The notes beneath the pieces are model-generated. The model ran no database searches. It saw only the letters and a list, made by a program, of their open reading frames with translations, and was not told the origin of the DNA. Below are positions 1-11,677 of a DNA stretch of 64,000 nt, in pieces. Origin of the DNA: Cryptomeria japonica (lineage: Eukaryota; Streptophyta; Pinopsida; Cupressales; Cupressaceae). How positions within the stretch are numbered: the stretch's first letter is position 1; every line of letters begins with the position of its first letter. Both the position numbers and the translations under genes were made by a program. Location of the stretch: positions 184,079,770 through 184,143,769 of the forward strand of contig NC_081406.1 in assembly GCF_030272615.1 (NCBI RefSeq). The letters are read 5' to 3'.

Positions 1-914
1 ATGGGATACTATATTTTTAGTTGCAGAAATGTAAATGAAAAGTTACATGTTGTATTTATTTTGAAAAAGAAATGTATTCATTTTATTTAGAGTCTTCATT
101 TAATAGGAATGAAAGACTAGTTGGGTACCTCAGCCATTTGAAATGTTGACAATATTGTATCCTAAATATTCTTTAAAGAAAAGCATTATTTTGTTAAGTT
201 ATCATTGCAAAATGAAATATTTATGTTGGGTTTAAGTTTTGTATTGTTCTTGAAATAATATTTGTTGTATACATGTTATTTTGAAAATAAAAGTTCATTT
301 TATCTCCTTATGCATATTGCAATAATGGAAATGAGTGAAGTAGTAAGCTAGCATGTTAGTAAGAGAAAAGTAAGCATTTAGTCCTATTTATTTATTTATT
401 CCCAAATACAAATTATGGTTAAATAGATTTAACATGTCTATCTTTAAGGTTAATTTAAAATAATTCTAGGCTAACATAGTTGTTGTTAAAATTTATTAAA
501 TTCTGTCATTTTCCCTTTTATTTATTGCAGAAAATAAATCTAGAATTAATAGTCTATCTTTAAAGTTAGCAACTAGATTTGTCAAAAGAAAAAGAAATAC
601 ATTATTTAAATCTGTTAATTAGAAAGCTTGCTGTTATGTGTTTAAAAAAAAAAAAAATACAGATTGTCTTAAACCAAGAAAAATAAAGTATTCTCCAATA
701 TGCTAGGGTTAATGTGCAAAGGAAATAGTTATTCATGTGATTTGTATTAAAAATGAAAATAAGAACAAAATTTTAAAGCATACATATTAATAGAATTATT
801 ACCTAAGAAAATGAACACTACATCTATTATCATGCTGTCAATATTTTATTAATTTCTGCATGATTTAAAAAGTTAAAAAAAATAGAAAATAGATTGCTTA
901 AGTGTGTATATTAC

Positions 915-940
915 ATATATATATATATATATATATATAT
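915..940. repeat. (TA)n microsatellite
   Basis: An uninterrupted run of alternating A and T, about 13 units. Confidence 0.95.
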
Positions 941-1014
941 GAGACTACATATTTTATTCAAAGATATTCTCAGCCTATGAAACTTTATTTGAAAACATTA
1001 TAACCATAAAAAAT

Positions 1015-1047
<33 letters not shown>

Positions 1048-1070
1048 CACACACACACACATATATATAT
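1015..1070. repeat. Compound (AC)n(AT)n microsatellite
   Basis: About 23 AC units with one G interruption at 1041, followed directly by five AT units (1061-1070). Confidence 0.95.
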
Positions 1071-1129
1071 TGTATTTTAAAATATAAAAAAATAAAAAAT
1101 AAAATAATATGCAATAAACCAGATTTCAG

Positions 1130-1500
1130 GAGACCTCGGCCCTGCGGATTTGCACGCAGGGTGGGGGAAGGGTCGACTGTGCTGTGGGTGGTGAACCCCA
1201 GTAGCAGCCGCAGCTGCTCTACAGGTTGCAACCCATAGTGGGGGCGGCTTCGGCCAACCCCTGTGGGCGGCGCTCCATAGAGGTGGCGGCAGCCATGCTG
1301 TGGGCCGCGTCCCACAGTGGCGGCCAAGGCCACCACTGTGGGCCATGACCCACATAAACGACTGCGGCCGTCCCTATGGGGAGCCCCCCCGTGGAATCCT
1401 CCACCGCCGCAACCTGCACATAAACCCCTGCAGCTGCTCTTAAACCACCTCCGCCCCAATCTCCCTCTTCGGCCCTGCAACAGGAGAATGACTCAGTCAA
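1130..1500. other. GC-rich island in AT-rich DNA
   Basis: About 370 bp that are clearly GC-rich while both flanks are AT-rich. Short words recur in both orientations, for example CCCACAGTGG (1311-1320) and CCACTGTGGG (1332-1341). The open frames across it have a biased, low-complexity composition rich in Gly, Ala and Trp. It could be part of a GC-rich repeat or an LTR. No gene is called. Confidence 0.6.
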
Positions 1501-1502
1501 AA

Positions 1503-1528
1503 CCCTAACCCAAAAATTTGGGTTAGGG
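1503..1528. repeat. Perfect 12-bp palindrome of telomere-like sequence
   Basis: Arms CCCTAACCCAAA (1503-1514) and TTTGGGTTAGGG (1517-1528) are exact reverse complements around a 2-nt loop. Each arm carries a CCCTAA unit, close to the plant telomere repeat, but there is no longer telomere array. Confidence 0.9.
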
Positions 1529-1737
1529 CAAGTTATGAAGCTAGAAAAAAAGGGGTTAGTATGGAAATGGTTTCTTTTAGTTTTATAATTTTTACTTTTA
1601 GGGTTTCGTTTGTTATTTTATTGTTTAGAAAAATTGTAAAAGCAGGGGAGGAACCCTTTCAAATTTTGAATAGGGTATTCCCCATTATTTTACTTAGGTT
1701 TAAAATGTTAGCTTTCTTCTTTTTATTGATCCTAAAT

Positions 1738-1740
<3 letters not shown>

Positions 1741-1780
<40 letters not shown>
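1741..1780. repeat. (TA)n microsatellite
   Basis: An uninterrupted run of 20 TA units. Confidence 0.95.
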
Positions 1781-1782
<2 letters not shown>

Positions 1783-2399
1783 TCTAGTTTTAGATTAATT
1801 ATTCTATTTATATTTTATATACTTATATTTTATATATGTTTTATATAAACATATAGGTATATAAATATTTGAATATGATTGTCTAAATTTTAATCCTTTT
1901 TGAGTTTAAACCTTGAGGAATTATATAATGATTTTTGTAAGTTATTTGGCTATAGGGGATTAATTTTAGTCCACCTAAATTTAGGCTTTTTCTAGATAAA
2001 ATTTTATAGGGCATTTTACATTATGGATTTAATTGGCCCTTAGGTCGAATTTTTTTAAGCACATTATAATTTTTATTAAAATGGAATAATAGGTTTTAAT
2101 AATCAAAGTGCTAGGACTAATTAATTTAGTTCCTAAAGCAATTAAAAGGTTATTGGAGAATAATAATATCTCTTGTCAATTAATTTAGAGATTTTTGTTT
2201 AAATGAATTTATTTATTAGAATTGATGAGACAATAATAATTCTTTTGGAGAGTTAATATTTTGCAATTAATTTAGATTATTTTTTCTTACTTGATTTAGT
2301 TGTTAGATTAACTCAAAAACATAGTTAAGACAAAACTTGTTATTGCGGTTCATTTAGCAAATTTAGTTTTATTAGGATGTTATTTTAAAAAAAAATTAT

Positions 2400-5300
2400 T
2401 CCGTTCGTGCCCAAAAGTTTGGGCATGACAGCACCAGAGCGATGGCTCCACCATACATTGACTATAATTGTTGTAAGACAACATTCCATTCAATATAAAC
2501 ATAGTCAAGAACTATGATTTGAATTTTCAACTCTAAAATGTATTTCTCAGCATCTTCATAGCTCAAGGGAGAGGACATAACATCAGACAATTTATTTGCA
2601 TTCTTTATCACCTTTATCATTCCAAAGATGTGAATCTATACTATGTCATGCAACCTATCAAAATATTTCTTTATTTATTCCTTCTTGAAATTCCAAAGCT
2701 CTAAGTCCTTGTTCAACTAGGAAATATTCATTCTTTCAGACCTATCTTCATTTAACTAAGGGTCAAAACTCTGTGAGATGTCCAAGATAGCATGTTTGAT
2801 ATCAAAAATTCTTTTCTAAATGTCTATAGTGGCCTTCGACCAAGACAAACTAACTCTAAAAGTCTTTATACCTTGATCAATACTAGCATCAAGAAACCTT
2901 ATCTTTTCCTTCAATCGAGAATGGGATTCAACACACTTAACTTGTAGAGACTACAATCTTTTAGACAAAAAACATTCTCAATTGATTTAGAAAATATTCC
3001 TTCAAAATCCACAACACATGCTTTCAACTTATAAATGGCATTTCTCATCTAGCCTTCATCATTCCAAGATTCAACTTTGACTTCCAAAAATTTCTCATAG
3101 AAAAAATTCAGCATATCTTCAACTAAATCTCTTGAAACATAACTCTTTTTCCTTGCCTCTGATAATAAAGAATTTCCAAGAAATAACATTTGTTGGGGGG
3201 ATAACTTATCAATGTCCAATTTTCCTCACAAAACATGAACTTGTAGCAACTCAGATGAAATACAAAAATAGTAGAAAGAACAACTAGAGTCTTTTTAGAA
3301 TTAAGTCCTCTCAATTCTTCTTCAGCCTTACCTTCACCTTTTGCTTTAGCATTTTAACCTTCAAACATAGTCCCATAAGACTGCAACAAGGAATCTAAAG
3401 AATTACCTCCTTGCAAATCTTCCAAATCTTCAAATACATTTTCATGCTCTTGTTCAGTCTTCTCCTCTACCTTTTCAACTTCTGATATTAGAAACATCAA
3501 CAATAACCAAAACTAATTTCTATTGAATCACAAGAACGTCTGCTTTGAAAACCGAAGCAATATAGCTACCACTAGGTTCACCCAAATCAACTTGCTTATA
3601 AATCTTCTCTGAGAGTGAGATAGAAACCTTCTCTACAACTTTTTCAGCTATATCATCTTTCTTCTTCCTTATCCTTTTGATGTCTTTTGAATCATCATGC
3701 ATAATGACATTTACTCTTTCTTTAGGACAAAAACAAGTATTCAGAGTTCACCGAACCTACAATCTAGCTTCCCTTCTCAAGGGACTACAAACTTTGTCTA
3801 TTGTAATAATTATGAAATTAGACTCTTTATCTATTACATTTTATCTTTTCTCAACCAATATCTTATAAAGCTTCTCTGGAATATCATTGTTGATCTCATT
3901 CAATATTTTGTGAAATAAATCATGTACCTAATTACAATTTTTTCCATGATGTCTTTATTTGCTAGATCAACTTCATCATAAGTTTCTAAAATGTAATTCA
4001 AAGATTGATTGTCAACAATGGAGCTAAGTATGTTTTCCAAATTCAGAATTTCTACCTTAGGATTCTCCTCTTCTACTATAGGATTCCCTTTTTCTTCACC
4101 AGAGGAAGATTCCCTCTTCTACTTCTTGACCAAAGGTTTCTTCACACGGGTTTCCTCTAACTTCAAATTCTTAGGACTCAATACAAATTTCTCTTTTCCA
4201 ACTTCCACATCTGTGCTCTCATCAGACACTTCTTCTTTCCTCTGAGCTCTTGTCTTTCTCTTGGGTTTCCTCTTCTTTTTTATAGATAAACCTCCACTCT
4301 GTACACTTCCAGATACCTTTGAAGCATTGGTCTTAATAGAAGATGGCAATGGCACGAACTTAGATGTTTGGGGCGCATACTTTTCTGCAGATTTTGTAAG
4401 GCCCATATTGGTGAATATTGCATACATCCTTTGATTCAAAGTCTTTACATATTTCTCCTTCCTTATGTTATCTTCAATCTCATCTATTGTTCCAAATATT
4501 TCCTCATTCGGATCGATATCCAAATTCTTCACTTGTTCAATGTTTGATACTACTATGTCATCAAAACCCTCATAAGGTAGCTCTATAATCCACCCAACAT
4601 GTGGTTCCACTGCAATTATATAGTAGTTATCCTTGCTAAAAATGAAAGTAAATGTATCTCTATAATAGTTCACAAGGTCTGATGAAAACCTATATCTTTC
4701 TTGCATAGATGATTGCAATTCCTTAAACCAACCACATAAATCCCTTCCATACTTTTTGTCATCCAGCATACACCTGACATAATCACCCATTTGCTTTCCC
4801 AATGGAATTGACTTCTCCCAAACAACATTATTGTAACTAGGAAGTTGATTTAAGAACACAAATATTAAACAAATTATAAAAGATCCAAACTTGAAAGGGT
4901 ATTTATTATATCTTGTCTTATTCAAATTCTCCACTAATTCATTTAGAAGAAGCTCACATAAATCAAAGGACTTGTTACCATAATTCTGAATGTAGTATAA
5001 ATAGCTATTGTTGTAGTCGTACCTTCTCGATTCTGAAAGTAAATTTTGTAAGCCAAGTATTTCATTGCAAGATTTACTCCAATATCATTAATATTATCAA
5101 TAGTCATTTCTCTTCCATAACATTTAGAACATGTTAGAGTGGCAACAGTATCATTCTTTACAGATCATTTTTTTAGAACTTCTCCCTTTTGACAAAGACC
5201 AGTTAGGGTTCGAAGAGCCTCTTTGGAAATTTGGTAGGGTTTATCTAAATAAATTGTATCTCCATGAATTTGACTCAAGATCATTCTAATCCATTCATCC

Positions 5301-6000
5301 TCATCAAAAAAATTAGGGAAAAATCTCCAAATGTCAATCCAGTCTCTCTAAGATTTTTATATTCTTTCTTTAGGGTTATACCATCATCCTCAGTTACCTT
5401 TTCTCATAAATCATTGAAACCAGATGACTTGCCTCTTCCAATTTAGCATGGATATAGGCACACACATCTTCGGTATATAGACAATCAGTAGGCACCCTTG
5501 AAAATGCTCCATCTTTATCATTCAACATTGCAACATACAGATATGGCTTCAAAACTAGTCGAGGCTTCAAGGCAGGATCAATAACAGCTAGAATTGACAC
5601 ACCAAAGACTAGCATTTCTTAGCACAATACACTGAGCTCCTTTTTGCACTACAAATTATCAATCTTTGTTCTAGCAAGTGATCAAAATAATCATGTGACT
5701 TCCCAATATATTTTCTTTCAGATGAATGACATTAATGACAAGCGTACTTCCCAAAACAACTTTCTCTTTTAATCTTCTTTTTCGATAATTCCCAAAGAAC
5801 ATTCTAAAGCACCAAAAAACCATCTTCATATTTCAAGGGGGTATTTAAGATTTTTCCCTTCAATTATCCCCATTATTATAGCAAGTAAATTTAATTTCTG
5901 GAGAAAGAAACACCATCAGTCTGTGTCGGTACAACCTTTGTATTTTTCTGTCTTTTCATCAGATTTCTTTAACCACATCTTCTTCATCTTTTCCTTGTCA
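2400..6000 (-). pseudogene. Unrecognised long ORF of element E1, broken
   Basis: Several minus-strand open pieces follow one another as one decayed protein of roughly 1,100-1,200 codons: 5615-5394, about 5390-5000, 4934-4119, 3702-3520, 3314-3123, and short pieces to about 2400. A mostly ordered, helix-compatible N-terminal part (5615 to about 4400, with one hydrophobic stretch near 4880-4840) is followed by a basic and acidic linker with KKKRKPKRKTR near 4275, then a helix-rich C-terminal part. No catalytic motif is seen. The apparent beginning at 4934 is a TTG inside the reading, not a real start. Frameshifts lie near 5310 and 5150. I cannot name the family. Its three-part layout resembles that of the post-pol ORF in E12, which is inference only. 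Confidence 0.45.
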
Positions 6001-6023
6001 AGGTTAATATATACCTTCTTTGT

Positions 6024-6780
6024 CTATCTAGAAAACATATTGGATATATTTATATAATCTCTCACTAGATATCCTACTTTGTTGCAGTTGTAGCAAACTA
6101 GACTCCTATATTGATAGTTATCATACCTTCTGGTACTTCTGGATCTATTAGATGCTCTGCATTCAAAATGCTTTATGCCCATATCTGTTACAAGAGTAAC
6201 ATAATCCATGAAATGATTGACCAAAATTTGTATTCATGTATCAATTCGAAGTCATCCTCATCCTACACTCATTTCCTTTATGCCCAAACTTGTTGCATGA
6301 ATAGCATCTTATCACATTAGGCTGATTTCTTATCTAACTTCTACATTCACTAGTTCTATGTCCATATCTATTGCAAGTAAAACAATTAGCCTTAAAAGTG
6401 TACCTATTAGAAACTAGAGGATACTTCCAGCCATTCAAAATGCTTTATGCCCATATCTGTTACAAGAGTAACATAATCCATGAAATGATTGACCAACATT
6501 TGTATTCATGTATCAATTCCAAGTCATCCTCATCCTACACTCATTTCCTTTATGCCCAAACTTGTTGCATGAATAGAATCTTATCACATTAGGCTGATTT
6601 CTTATCTGACTTCTACATTCATTAGTTCTATGTCCATATCTATTGCAAGTAAAACAATTAGCCTTAAAAGTGTACCTATTAGAAACTAGAGGATACTTCC
6701 AGGCATTCTAAACTGGAGGATTCTTGACCTTCTCTTTTTCTTTAGAACTTTCTACTTCTTCATATCCCAAGCCTTCTTTT
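6024..6780 (-). pseudogene. Array of CCHC zinc knuckles (gag-like), broken
   Basis: On the minus strand several nucleic-acid-binding zinc knuckles of the form C-x2-C-x4-H-x4-C occur in a row. Those visible include CFTCNRYGHRTSEC, CYSCNKFGHKGNEC, and a third beginning CYSCNRYGHKAF that is cut by a stop. A fourth, decayed one near 6100-6070 reads CYNCNKVGYLVRDY, having lost the His and the last Cys. In gag proteins one or two knuckles bind genomic RNA; here the count is raised by a 272-bp tandem duplication. Stops break the frame. Upstream on the same strand is the coiled-coil segment. Confidence 0.7.
6161..6704. repeat. 272-bp tandem duplication across the zinc knuckles
   Basis: 6161-6432 and 6433-6704 are near-identical direct copies. 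The offset of 272 is not a multiple of three, so the duplication itself shifts the reading frame and must postdate loss of coding function or have caused it. Confidence 0.9.
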
Positions 6781-6788
6781 TCTTTGCT

Positions 6789-7160
6789 CTATTTATGAGC
6801 ACTAAGTACAACATCAAGAACTTTGCTTCTACCTATTAGCTTTAGGCCTTTCTCAATATGTTCCTTCACCTCCTTAAATTCCTTTCTCTTCTTATTCACC
6901 TCTTTCTCAAGCTTAGTACAATCCTCTATTTTATTATTCATCTTTTTGTCAAGATCATCCATTTGCTTTCTTTCTTCATCCAACAACTTTCTCAGGTGAG
7001 CAACCTTGTCTTCAATTTTATTCAATTTAAATCTTCTTTCATCCTGATTTGTAAGAGTAGATATTAGTTCTCCTTCCATGTCAACTACACCTTCACTTTC
7101 ATAGTCACTTTGTTCCATGATATTCATATCATTCAGTTCTTCTTCAAACATAGTGTTCAA
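6789..7160 (-). pseudogene. Coiled-coil gag-like segment of E1
   Basis: A 123-residue open stretch on the minus strand with an acidic N-terminus, then strongly charged, Leu-, Glu- and Lys-rich sequence (from about residue 45 to 108) typical of a coiled coil. It lies just inside the primer site and upstream of the zinc knuckles, the usual place of a gag protein. No conserved capsid motif is recognised. It may be only the N-terminal piece of the same broken gag. Confidence 0.5.
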
Positions 7161-7207
7161 TACTCCATATCTACCTCAAGTGGTTAAGCTTACTCAAGAG
7201 GAACCAA

Positions 7208-7219
7208 GATTTGATACCA
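7208..7219 (-). other. Primer binding site of E1
   Basis: The minus strand reads TGGTATCAAATC just inside the LTR, close to the TGGTATCAGAGC site complementary to the 3' end of plant initiator Met-tRNA. Confidence 0.7.
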
Positions 7220-7221
7220 AT

Positions 7222-8178
7222 TATTGAACACACATCGGATGTTGAAGGGGGGAGGGTGAATCATCATAAATTAAATTTTTGGACTAAAAACTTAATTTAA
7301 CTAGTTAATTTCATATATGCATATCAAAGAGATTTAATCAAGAACATCATAAATCATCCACACAAGAGCACCAATATTTTATATGTGGAAAAACCAAACT
7401 GGGAAAAACCACGATGAGTGCTAACTCACAAGATAATTCATTATATAGAAATGATTACAAATGGGAGCTCACTACTCTAGACTTGTAGATCAAGGCTAAC
7501 TGCTCATGGCGTAAGATACAAAAAGGGGACTTGCAAACCTAAAGTTAACTGCACTTAGGGCAAGATACATAATTACAAATTTTAGAAAAAGAACTGTATA
7601 GAGTGAAGAATCTCAATATGTTGATTATAGTCATCATTAAATTATAGTCTCTATTCTTACTGAACTATCAGAACTTCTAGATCATTGCTTCTACATCCAC
7701 TGATATCTTTACATCACCATCCTTACATTAAGTTGTACAAAACTACCGCTGAAATATTTCACATTCACCACAAATATATATTTTTTACTATCCTACATCT
7801 GGATATATATATAACAAAATGGAACAAACATATCCACTGAGTCGACCACAAAAATAATTGTAATGTATATTCATGCTCTTGACCCAAAATATATGGTTGG
7901 ACCCATATGGTGAAACACATTATCCTTAAACCGAACCAAAACTAAAATGAACCAAAAGGGAATGGCTACTGATCATTAATCGATACATGAAAGAAACTTT
8001 TGATAAACATAATTAACAATATAAAACATAGAAATATTTATGCAACAATCTACAAATACCCATAACCAAAACAATGCTTCTAGATCCAATACACTGCTTC
8101 CGCTTCTATTTCTGGATTTTAGACTACTTTTGGATCAAAGGAGTTGGCATCAATGAAAAGATAAAGGCATGTGTAACA
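7222..8178 (-). repeat. 5' LTR of E1
   Basis: It begins (plus-strand reading) with TATTGAACAC, a decayed TG end, beside the primer site. It carries the G-run (GGGGGGAGGG near 7249) and the paired GGAAAAACC / GGGAAAAACCACG segment (7386-7411) that also occur in the E8 LTRs. The right end at 8178 (GTGTAACA) is a best guess because no second copy is available. Confidence 0.5.
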
Positions 8179-8848
8179 TATATAATAAACAAATTTTTCA
8201 AAATTTAAGCAATTTCTTGTTAGATCCATGACTAGAAATAATGTTTCAAATGTTGACCATTTACTAGCAATGACACTTCTTCACAAGTTAGGGTTTTCAA
8301 GAAATAGGTATTATCACTTAATGTTTATGCAATTTGAAAAGGCTATGTCCATATTTTATCAAAAATTTTATGTTAACCTTTTCTCTCATGTGTTTCATCC
8401 CAACATGAAACTAAATTTGATATAATCAATATTTTTTTTGTTTTTTTTTGCACCTTTGTCAAACCATTTCTTGATTATAGGCTAGAGTTTTACAAAGTTA
8501 TCAACTTCTCTCTTTCTTTTCTCTTCTAATTGTAGAAATTGCACCATTCTAGATTCTGATTTATCATCTAGGTTTTCATATAATTGTATGAATTACCAGG
8601 TTAGAATTTTCAAATTTGGTGACAATATAGGGTTCATGCCATATACCAAGTGGTAGGGAGAATTTCCTAAAGATGTCTTGTTTCTTGTTCTATCAAACCA
8701 CAAGGAAATATATTACAAAATGTGTCATTCTATAGGGTTTTTATCAATTAAACATTGATAGTGTTTAACAAAGTCTTATTAGTCAATTAAGCTAGGCCAT
8801 TTCCTTGGGGATAGTAATTTGAAGAAAATTTTAGGGTTATCCCATATT
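8179..8848. other. Unassigned spacer
   Basis: AT-rich DNA between E1 and E2 with no domain, LTR end or repeat that I could identify. Confidence 0.5.
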
Positions 8849-8853
8849 GCACC

Positions 8854-9222
8854 TATTGAATTTTACAACACAGTTTGCAAAACAAGCCTGAAAAATCAAA
8901 ACATCAAACTAGAACACCTTCCACAAATGAGAGTAGTAAGAAAAGTATGTCAAATTCCTCAAAAGAAAATATTACAAGATGAAATTACAATGCATAATGA
9001 TGTGATTATAAAAAGAACAAGGATGTCGTAAAGTAAATTTAGAAGAGCTAAAGAAAAAGAATGAGGAGCTAAATAAAGCTCAACTACAGTTAAACTAAAG
9101 TGAAGCTAATATTAGCGTAATTAAATAAAATCTAAAAAGCACCTAATTTTAGCTTAATTAAATAAAATAATTAAAGAACCCAATTAATTAATAATTAGTA
9201 AATTATCGTAATTACTCCAACA
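8854..9222 (-). repeat. 3' LTR of E2
   Basis: 369 bp, matching the right LTR along its length. It starts with TATTGAATTTTAC (TG decayed to TA) and ends ACTCCAACA. Reverse-complemented it aligns with the E3 and E6 LTRs (TGTTGGAGTAATTA start). Confidence 0.85.
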
Positions 9223-9234
9223 CCCTCCCTTAAG
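9223..9234 (-). other. Polypurine tract of E2
   Basis: The minus strand reads CTTAAGGGAGGG immediately before the LTR. The same tract (CTTAAGGGGGGGG) abuts the E6 LTR on the plus strand. Confidence 0.8.
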
Positions 9235-10010
9235 ATTAACTTAGGGAGTAGCTAGAAAGCTAAAGATGAATGCAAAATGCATGCATGAGTGAGTCCCAAC
9301 AACAAAGGCTTTATTAGGTATTCATGTAAAAACTAATGTGATGCAATGCAACTCAAACCAATACAACTCTCACAAACAAATAAAAGGAGAAAAACCTAGT
9401 AGGAGAAATCTCCTCTCAAAAAGAGAGAAAATGAAATAATTGTACTAGTGAAAGAAAGAAAGGAGGATTCAATGTGACCCCCCAAGGAGTGCTTTTATCA
9501 CAATAGTATAATGCATGTCCCCTCCATAAGAGAGAGATATGAGGATAGGAATCCCACCAATGAAGAAGTTGCTCATGTGCCAATTATGAATACTTGAAGG
9601 AAAAGCAAGATCCACTACTCGCAAACAATGTTTCTCCCCTTAGGAAGAAACAAATCTACTAAAGATATGAAAAACCGCTCCCATAAATAGGAATATGTAT
9701 GAATCCATATCCAAATTGTGTGTACCTGTAAAAAATACTCTAATGTTTCTATGTTCATGATAGATGATGATGCTACAAACTAATCAGGTACATGCCCTAA
9801 TTAATGTGGGAGGTAATAGATTAGGACTCTGTGAAAACAGATGAAGAACAAGCTCCATGGATAATAAAGATAAACTAACAACACTGATGTGGCTAGGAAC
9901 AAGGAGGAGATGAATGTCCTCCAGATAATCTTCTAGATCTACAATATAAGAATCCACAAACAAGGATGATATGTTTGTAAGATATGACTCCCAAGTAATA
10001 ATTTCCTACT

Positions 10011-10260
10011 TCATTGAATCAATGGAACTATGCATGAGACAATGCCAAATTCATCTAGAACAACAAATGATGAAGATGATTTAGATGGGATATCAATGTG
10101 AGGAGTAGGAACATGAAGATAGGCCTCTGATCCATAGAAACATGCAAGACCTATAATATAATCAAGCTCCTCTAAAGTATCATTATACAAGGGCATGCAA
10201 TCTGCATGTGCAAGGTAAGAAGACAATCTACTATCGAATCCTTTGAGAATGGAGAGATAT
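10011..10260 (-). pseudogene. Gag-like remnant of E2
   Basis: A 71-residue open stretch matches the E6 protein over its length: the pairs LEELDYIIGLAC / LEEIEYITGFAC and SSSSFVVLD in both. The matching E6 region lies just after a copia-gag-like segment, so this is read as the downstream part of a degenerate gag-only coding region. The rest of the internal region has no open frame of note. Confidence 0.55.
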
Positions 10261-11306
10261 TAGGGTCTCCATGCATCTCCAAAGTTGAGTCCAAACTATA
10301 CGAGAATAATCAAGGTCTGGTATAGCTCACATGGCTCCATAATCAACCCTAGAATAAATCAAATCTATAACATAGGCTATGATATTACCCAAAGTTGGTG
10401 TACCTCCTGAAGTGATTGGTTTAGGTATGAATCCATACAAATAAGGAAATATATCTAGCCACTAGATATGTGTCAAGATGCCATTTTATCAAAACTCATA
10501 ATTGCCCTTTGTCAGGTTGATAACAAAAGGATGAACATAAAAAAAACCATGATACCTACTCAAATGAAATAATTAGACTCCAAGAATCTTAGCACATGTA
10601 AAGCACAAAAAGTACAACTCTCTCCAATAAACAGATTCATCCCAAGTGCCAACATATCCAAGAAATTGACTGTAGTAAAAACACATAAAATTGAATAAAT
10701 TATATTTAGGGCAAAATTTGGAAAAAAAGTAGCAGTAGATATGAATAGAGCGCTAAATGAGCTTTGCAGCAATGCTTGGTTTTCAAATATCAAAGTTTGA
10801 ATGTGCAAGATATGGCCCTAAAAGTGTAAAACTAAAGGCTGAATTTAGAAGTTTTATATAGAATATTAGAGTAGAATTTGACAAAATAACTAGCAGATCT
10901 AGATCAGTGCTAGAACTAGCTTTCTAACGATATCTCATTTGCAGAATTTTGACTTTGTATGGCCAAATTATGACCAAAAACCCAACTGCATGTCAATTAG
11001 ACTTTCGAAGGTTTGAAGGGTTTTTAAAAATAGAACCTTCACAAAAATAGAAAATTTATTAAAAAAAAATAGAAAATTTCCAAAAGTAGAATGTTTTCAA
11101 AAATAGAAAATTTATGAAAATAGAAATTTTCTAGAAATAGTAAGTTGCAAAAAATGGAAAATTTTCAAAAAAAAAATGGCGCCCTTTTTTGCTCCAAAAG
11201 AAATGCCCACTTTTAGATCCACACAAGGAGGAAAACCCGGTGACTTTGCAATTTACTTCTGAAAAAATAAACCCTAAATACTTGAGAAGGGGCTTGTTGA
11301 ATCCAT

Positions 11307-11318
11307 GCTTTGATACCA
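11307..11318 (-). other. Primer binding site of E2
   Basis: The minus strand reads TGGTATCAAAGC directly next to the LTR end at 11319, a near match to the initiator Met-tRNA site. Confidence 0.85.
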
Positions 11319-11672
11319 TGTTGAATTTTGCAACACAAGCATGCAAGATCATCAAACTAAAACATCTCTCACAAATGAGAGTAGCATAAAATAAATATGC
11401 CATATTCCTCAAAAGAAAATATTACAGGATGAAATTACAATTCATGATATGCTTGTGTAGAGAGCACAGGTATTCCCTAAACTAAATTTAGGAGAACTAA
11501 ATAAAAAGTATGAAGAGATAAATAAAGCTCAACTATAGCTAAAGTAAATTGAAGCTAATATTAGCCTAATTAAATAAAAGTTAAAAAAGAACCTAAGCTT
11601 AGCTTGAGTGAGTAAAGTAATTAAAGGACCTTATTAATTAATAATTAGATAATTGGTCTAACTAATCCAACT
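11319..11672 (-). repeat. 5' LTR of E2
   Basis: A direct copy of 8854-9222 with scattered substitutions. It begins TGTTGAATTTTGC and ends near CCAACT, where the expected CA has decayed. Confidence 0.8.
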
Positions 11673-11677
11673 GCACT

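Larger units (their letters stand above)
1..2400. other. AT-rich stretch without a supported gene
   Basis: No coding region is supported. The DNA is strongly AT-rich with homopolymer A and T runs, three dinucleotide microsatellites and one GC-rich island, listed separately. Short open frames around 998-1508 exist only because the GC-rich island lacks stop codons, and they show no recognisable domain. It probably holds decayed repeats. I looked for a left-hand copy of the E1 LTR here and found none. Confidence 0.6.
2400..8178 (-). mobile_element. E1: LTR-type element with zinc-knuckle gag and unknown ORF, no pol
   Basis: Read on the minus strand the order is LTR (8178-7222), primer site (7219-7208), coiled-coil segment (7160-6789), CCHC zinc-knuckle array (about 6780-6024), then a long broken unrecognised ORF (about 6000-2400). 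No protease, reverse transcriptase, RNase H or integrase motif is visible in the internal 4.8 kb. A second LTR was not found to the left, so the 3' end is missing or unrecognisable. By layout it is a non-autonomous, gag-bearing LTR element. Stops and frameshifts throughout indicate great age. Confidence 0.6.
8854..11672 (-). mobile_element. E2: complete short LTR element with gag-like remnant only
   Basis: Two direct LTRs (8854-9222 and 11319-11672) enclose about 2.1 kb. On the minus strand the primer site (11318-11307) follows the right LTR and a polypurine tract (9234-9223) precedes the left LTR, so the element runs leftward. Flanking 5-mers GCACC (8849-8853) and GCACT (11673-11677) look like a target-site duplication with one change. 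The only protein signal is a short gag-like remnant shared with E6. No pol is present, so it needs enzymes in trans. Confidence 0.8.

Noticed and set aside
998-1508. Overlapping open frames on both strands in the GC-rich island
   Set aside because: They arise from lack of AT-rich stop codons, have low-complexity Gly/Ala/Trp text, overlap in several frames and carry no domain.
1-2400. 3' LTR of element E1
   Set aside because: None of the words of the 7222-8178 LTR recur here.
4119-4934. A complete 271-residue gene starting at 4934
   Set aside because: The codon at 4934 is TTG inside a longer decayed reading that continues upstream to about 6000; it is an internal piece of a broken ORF.
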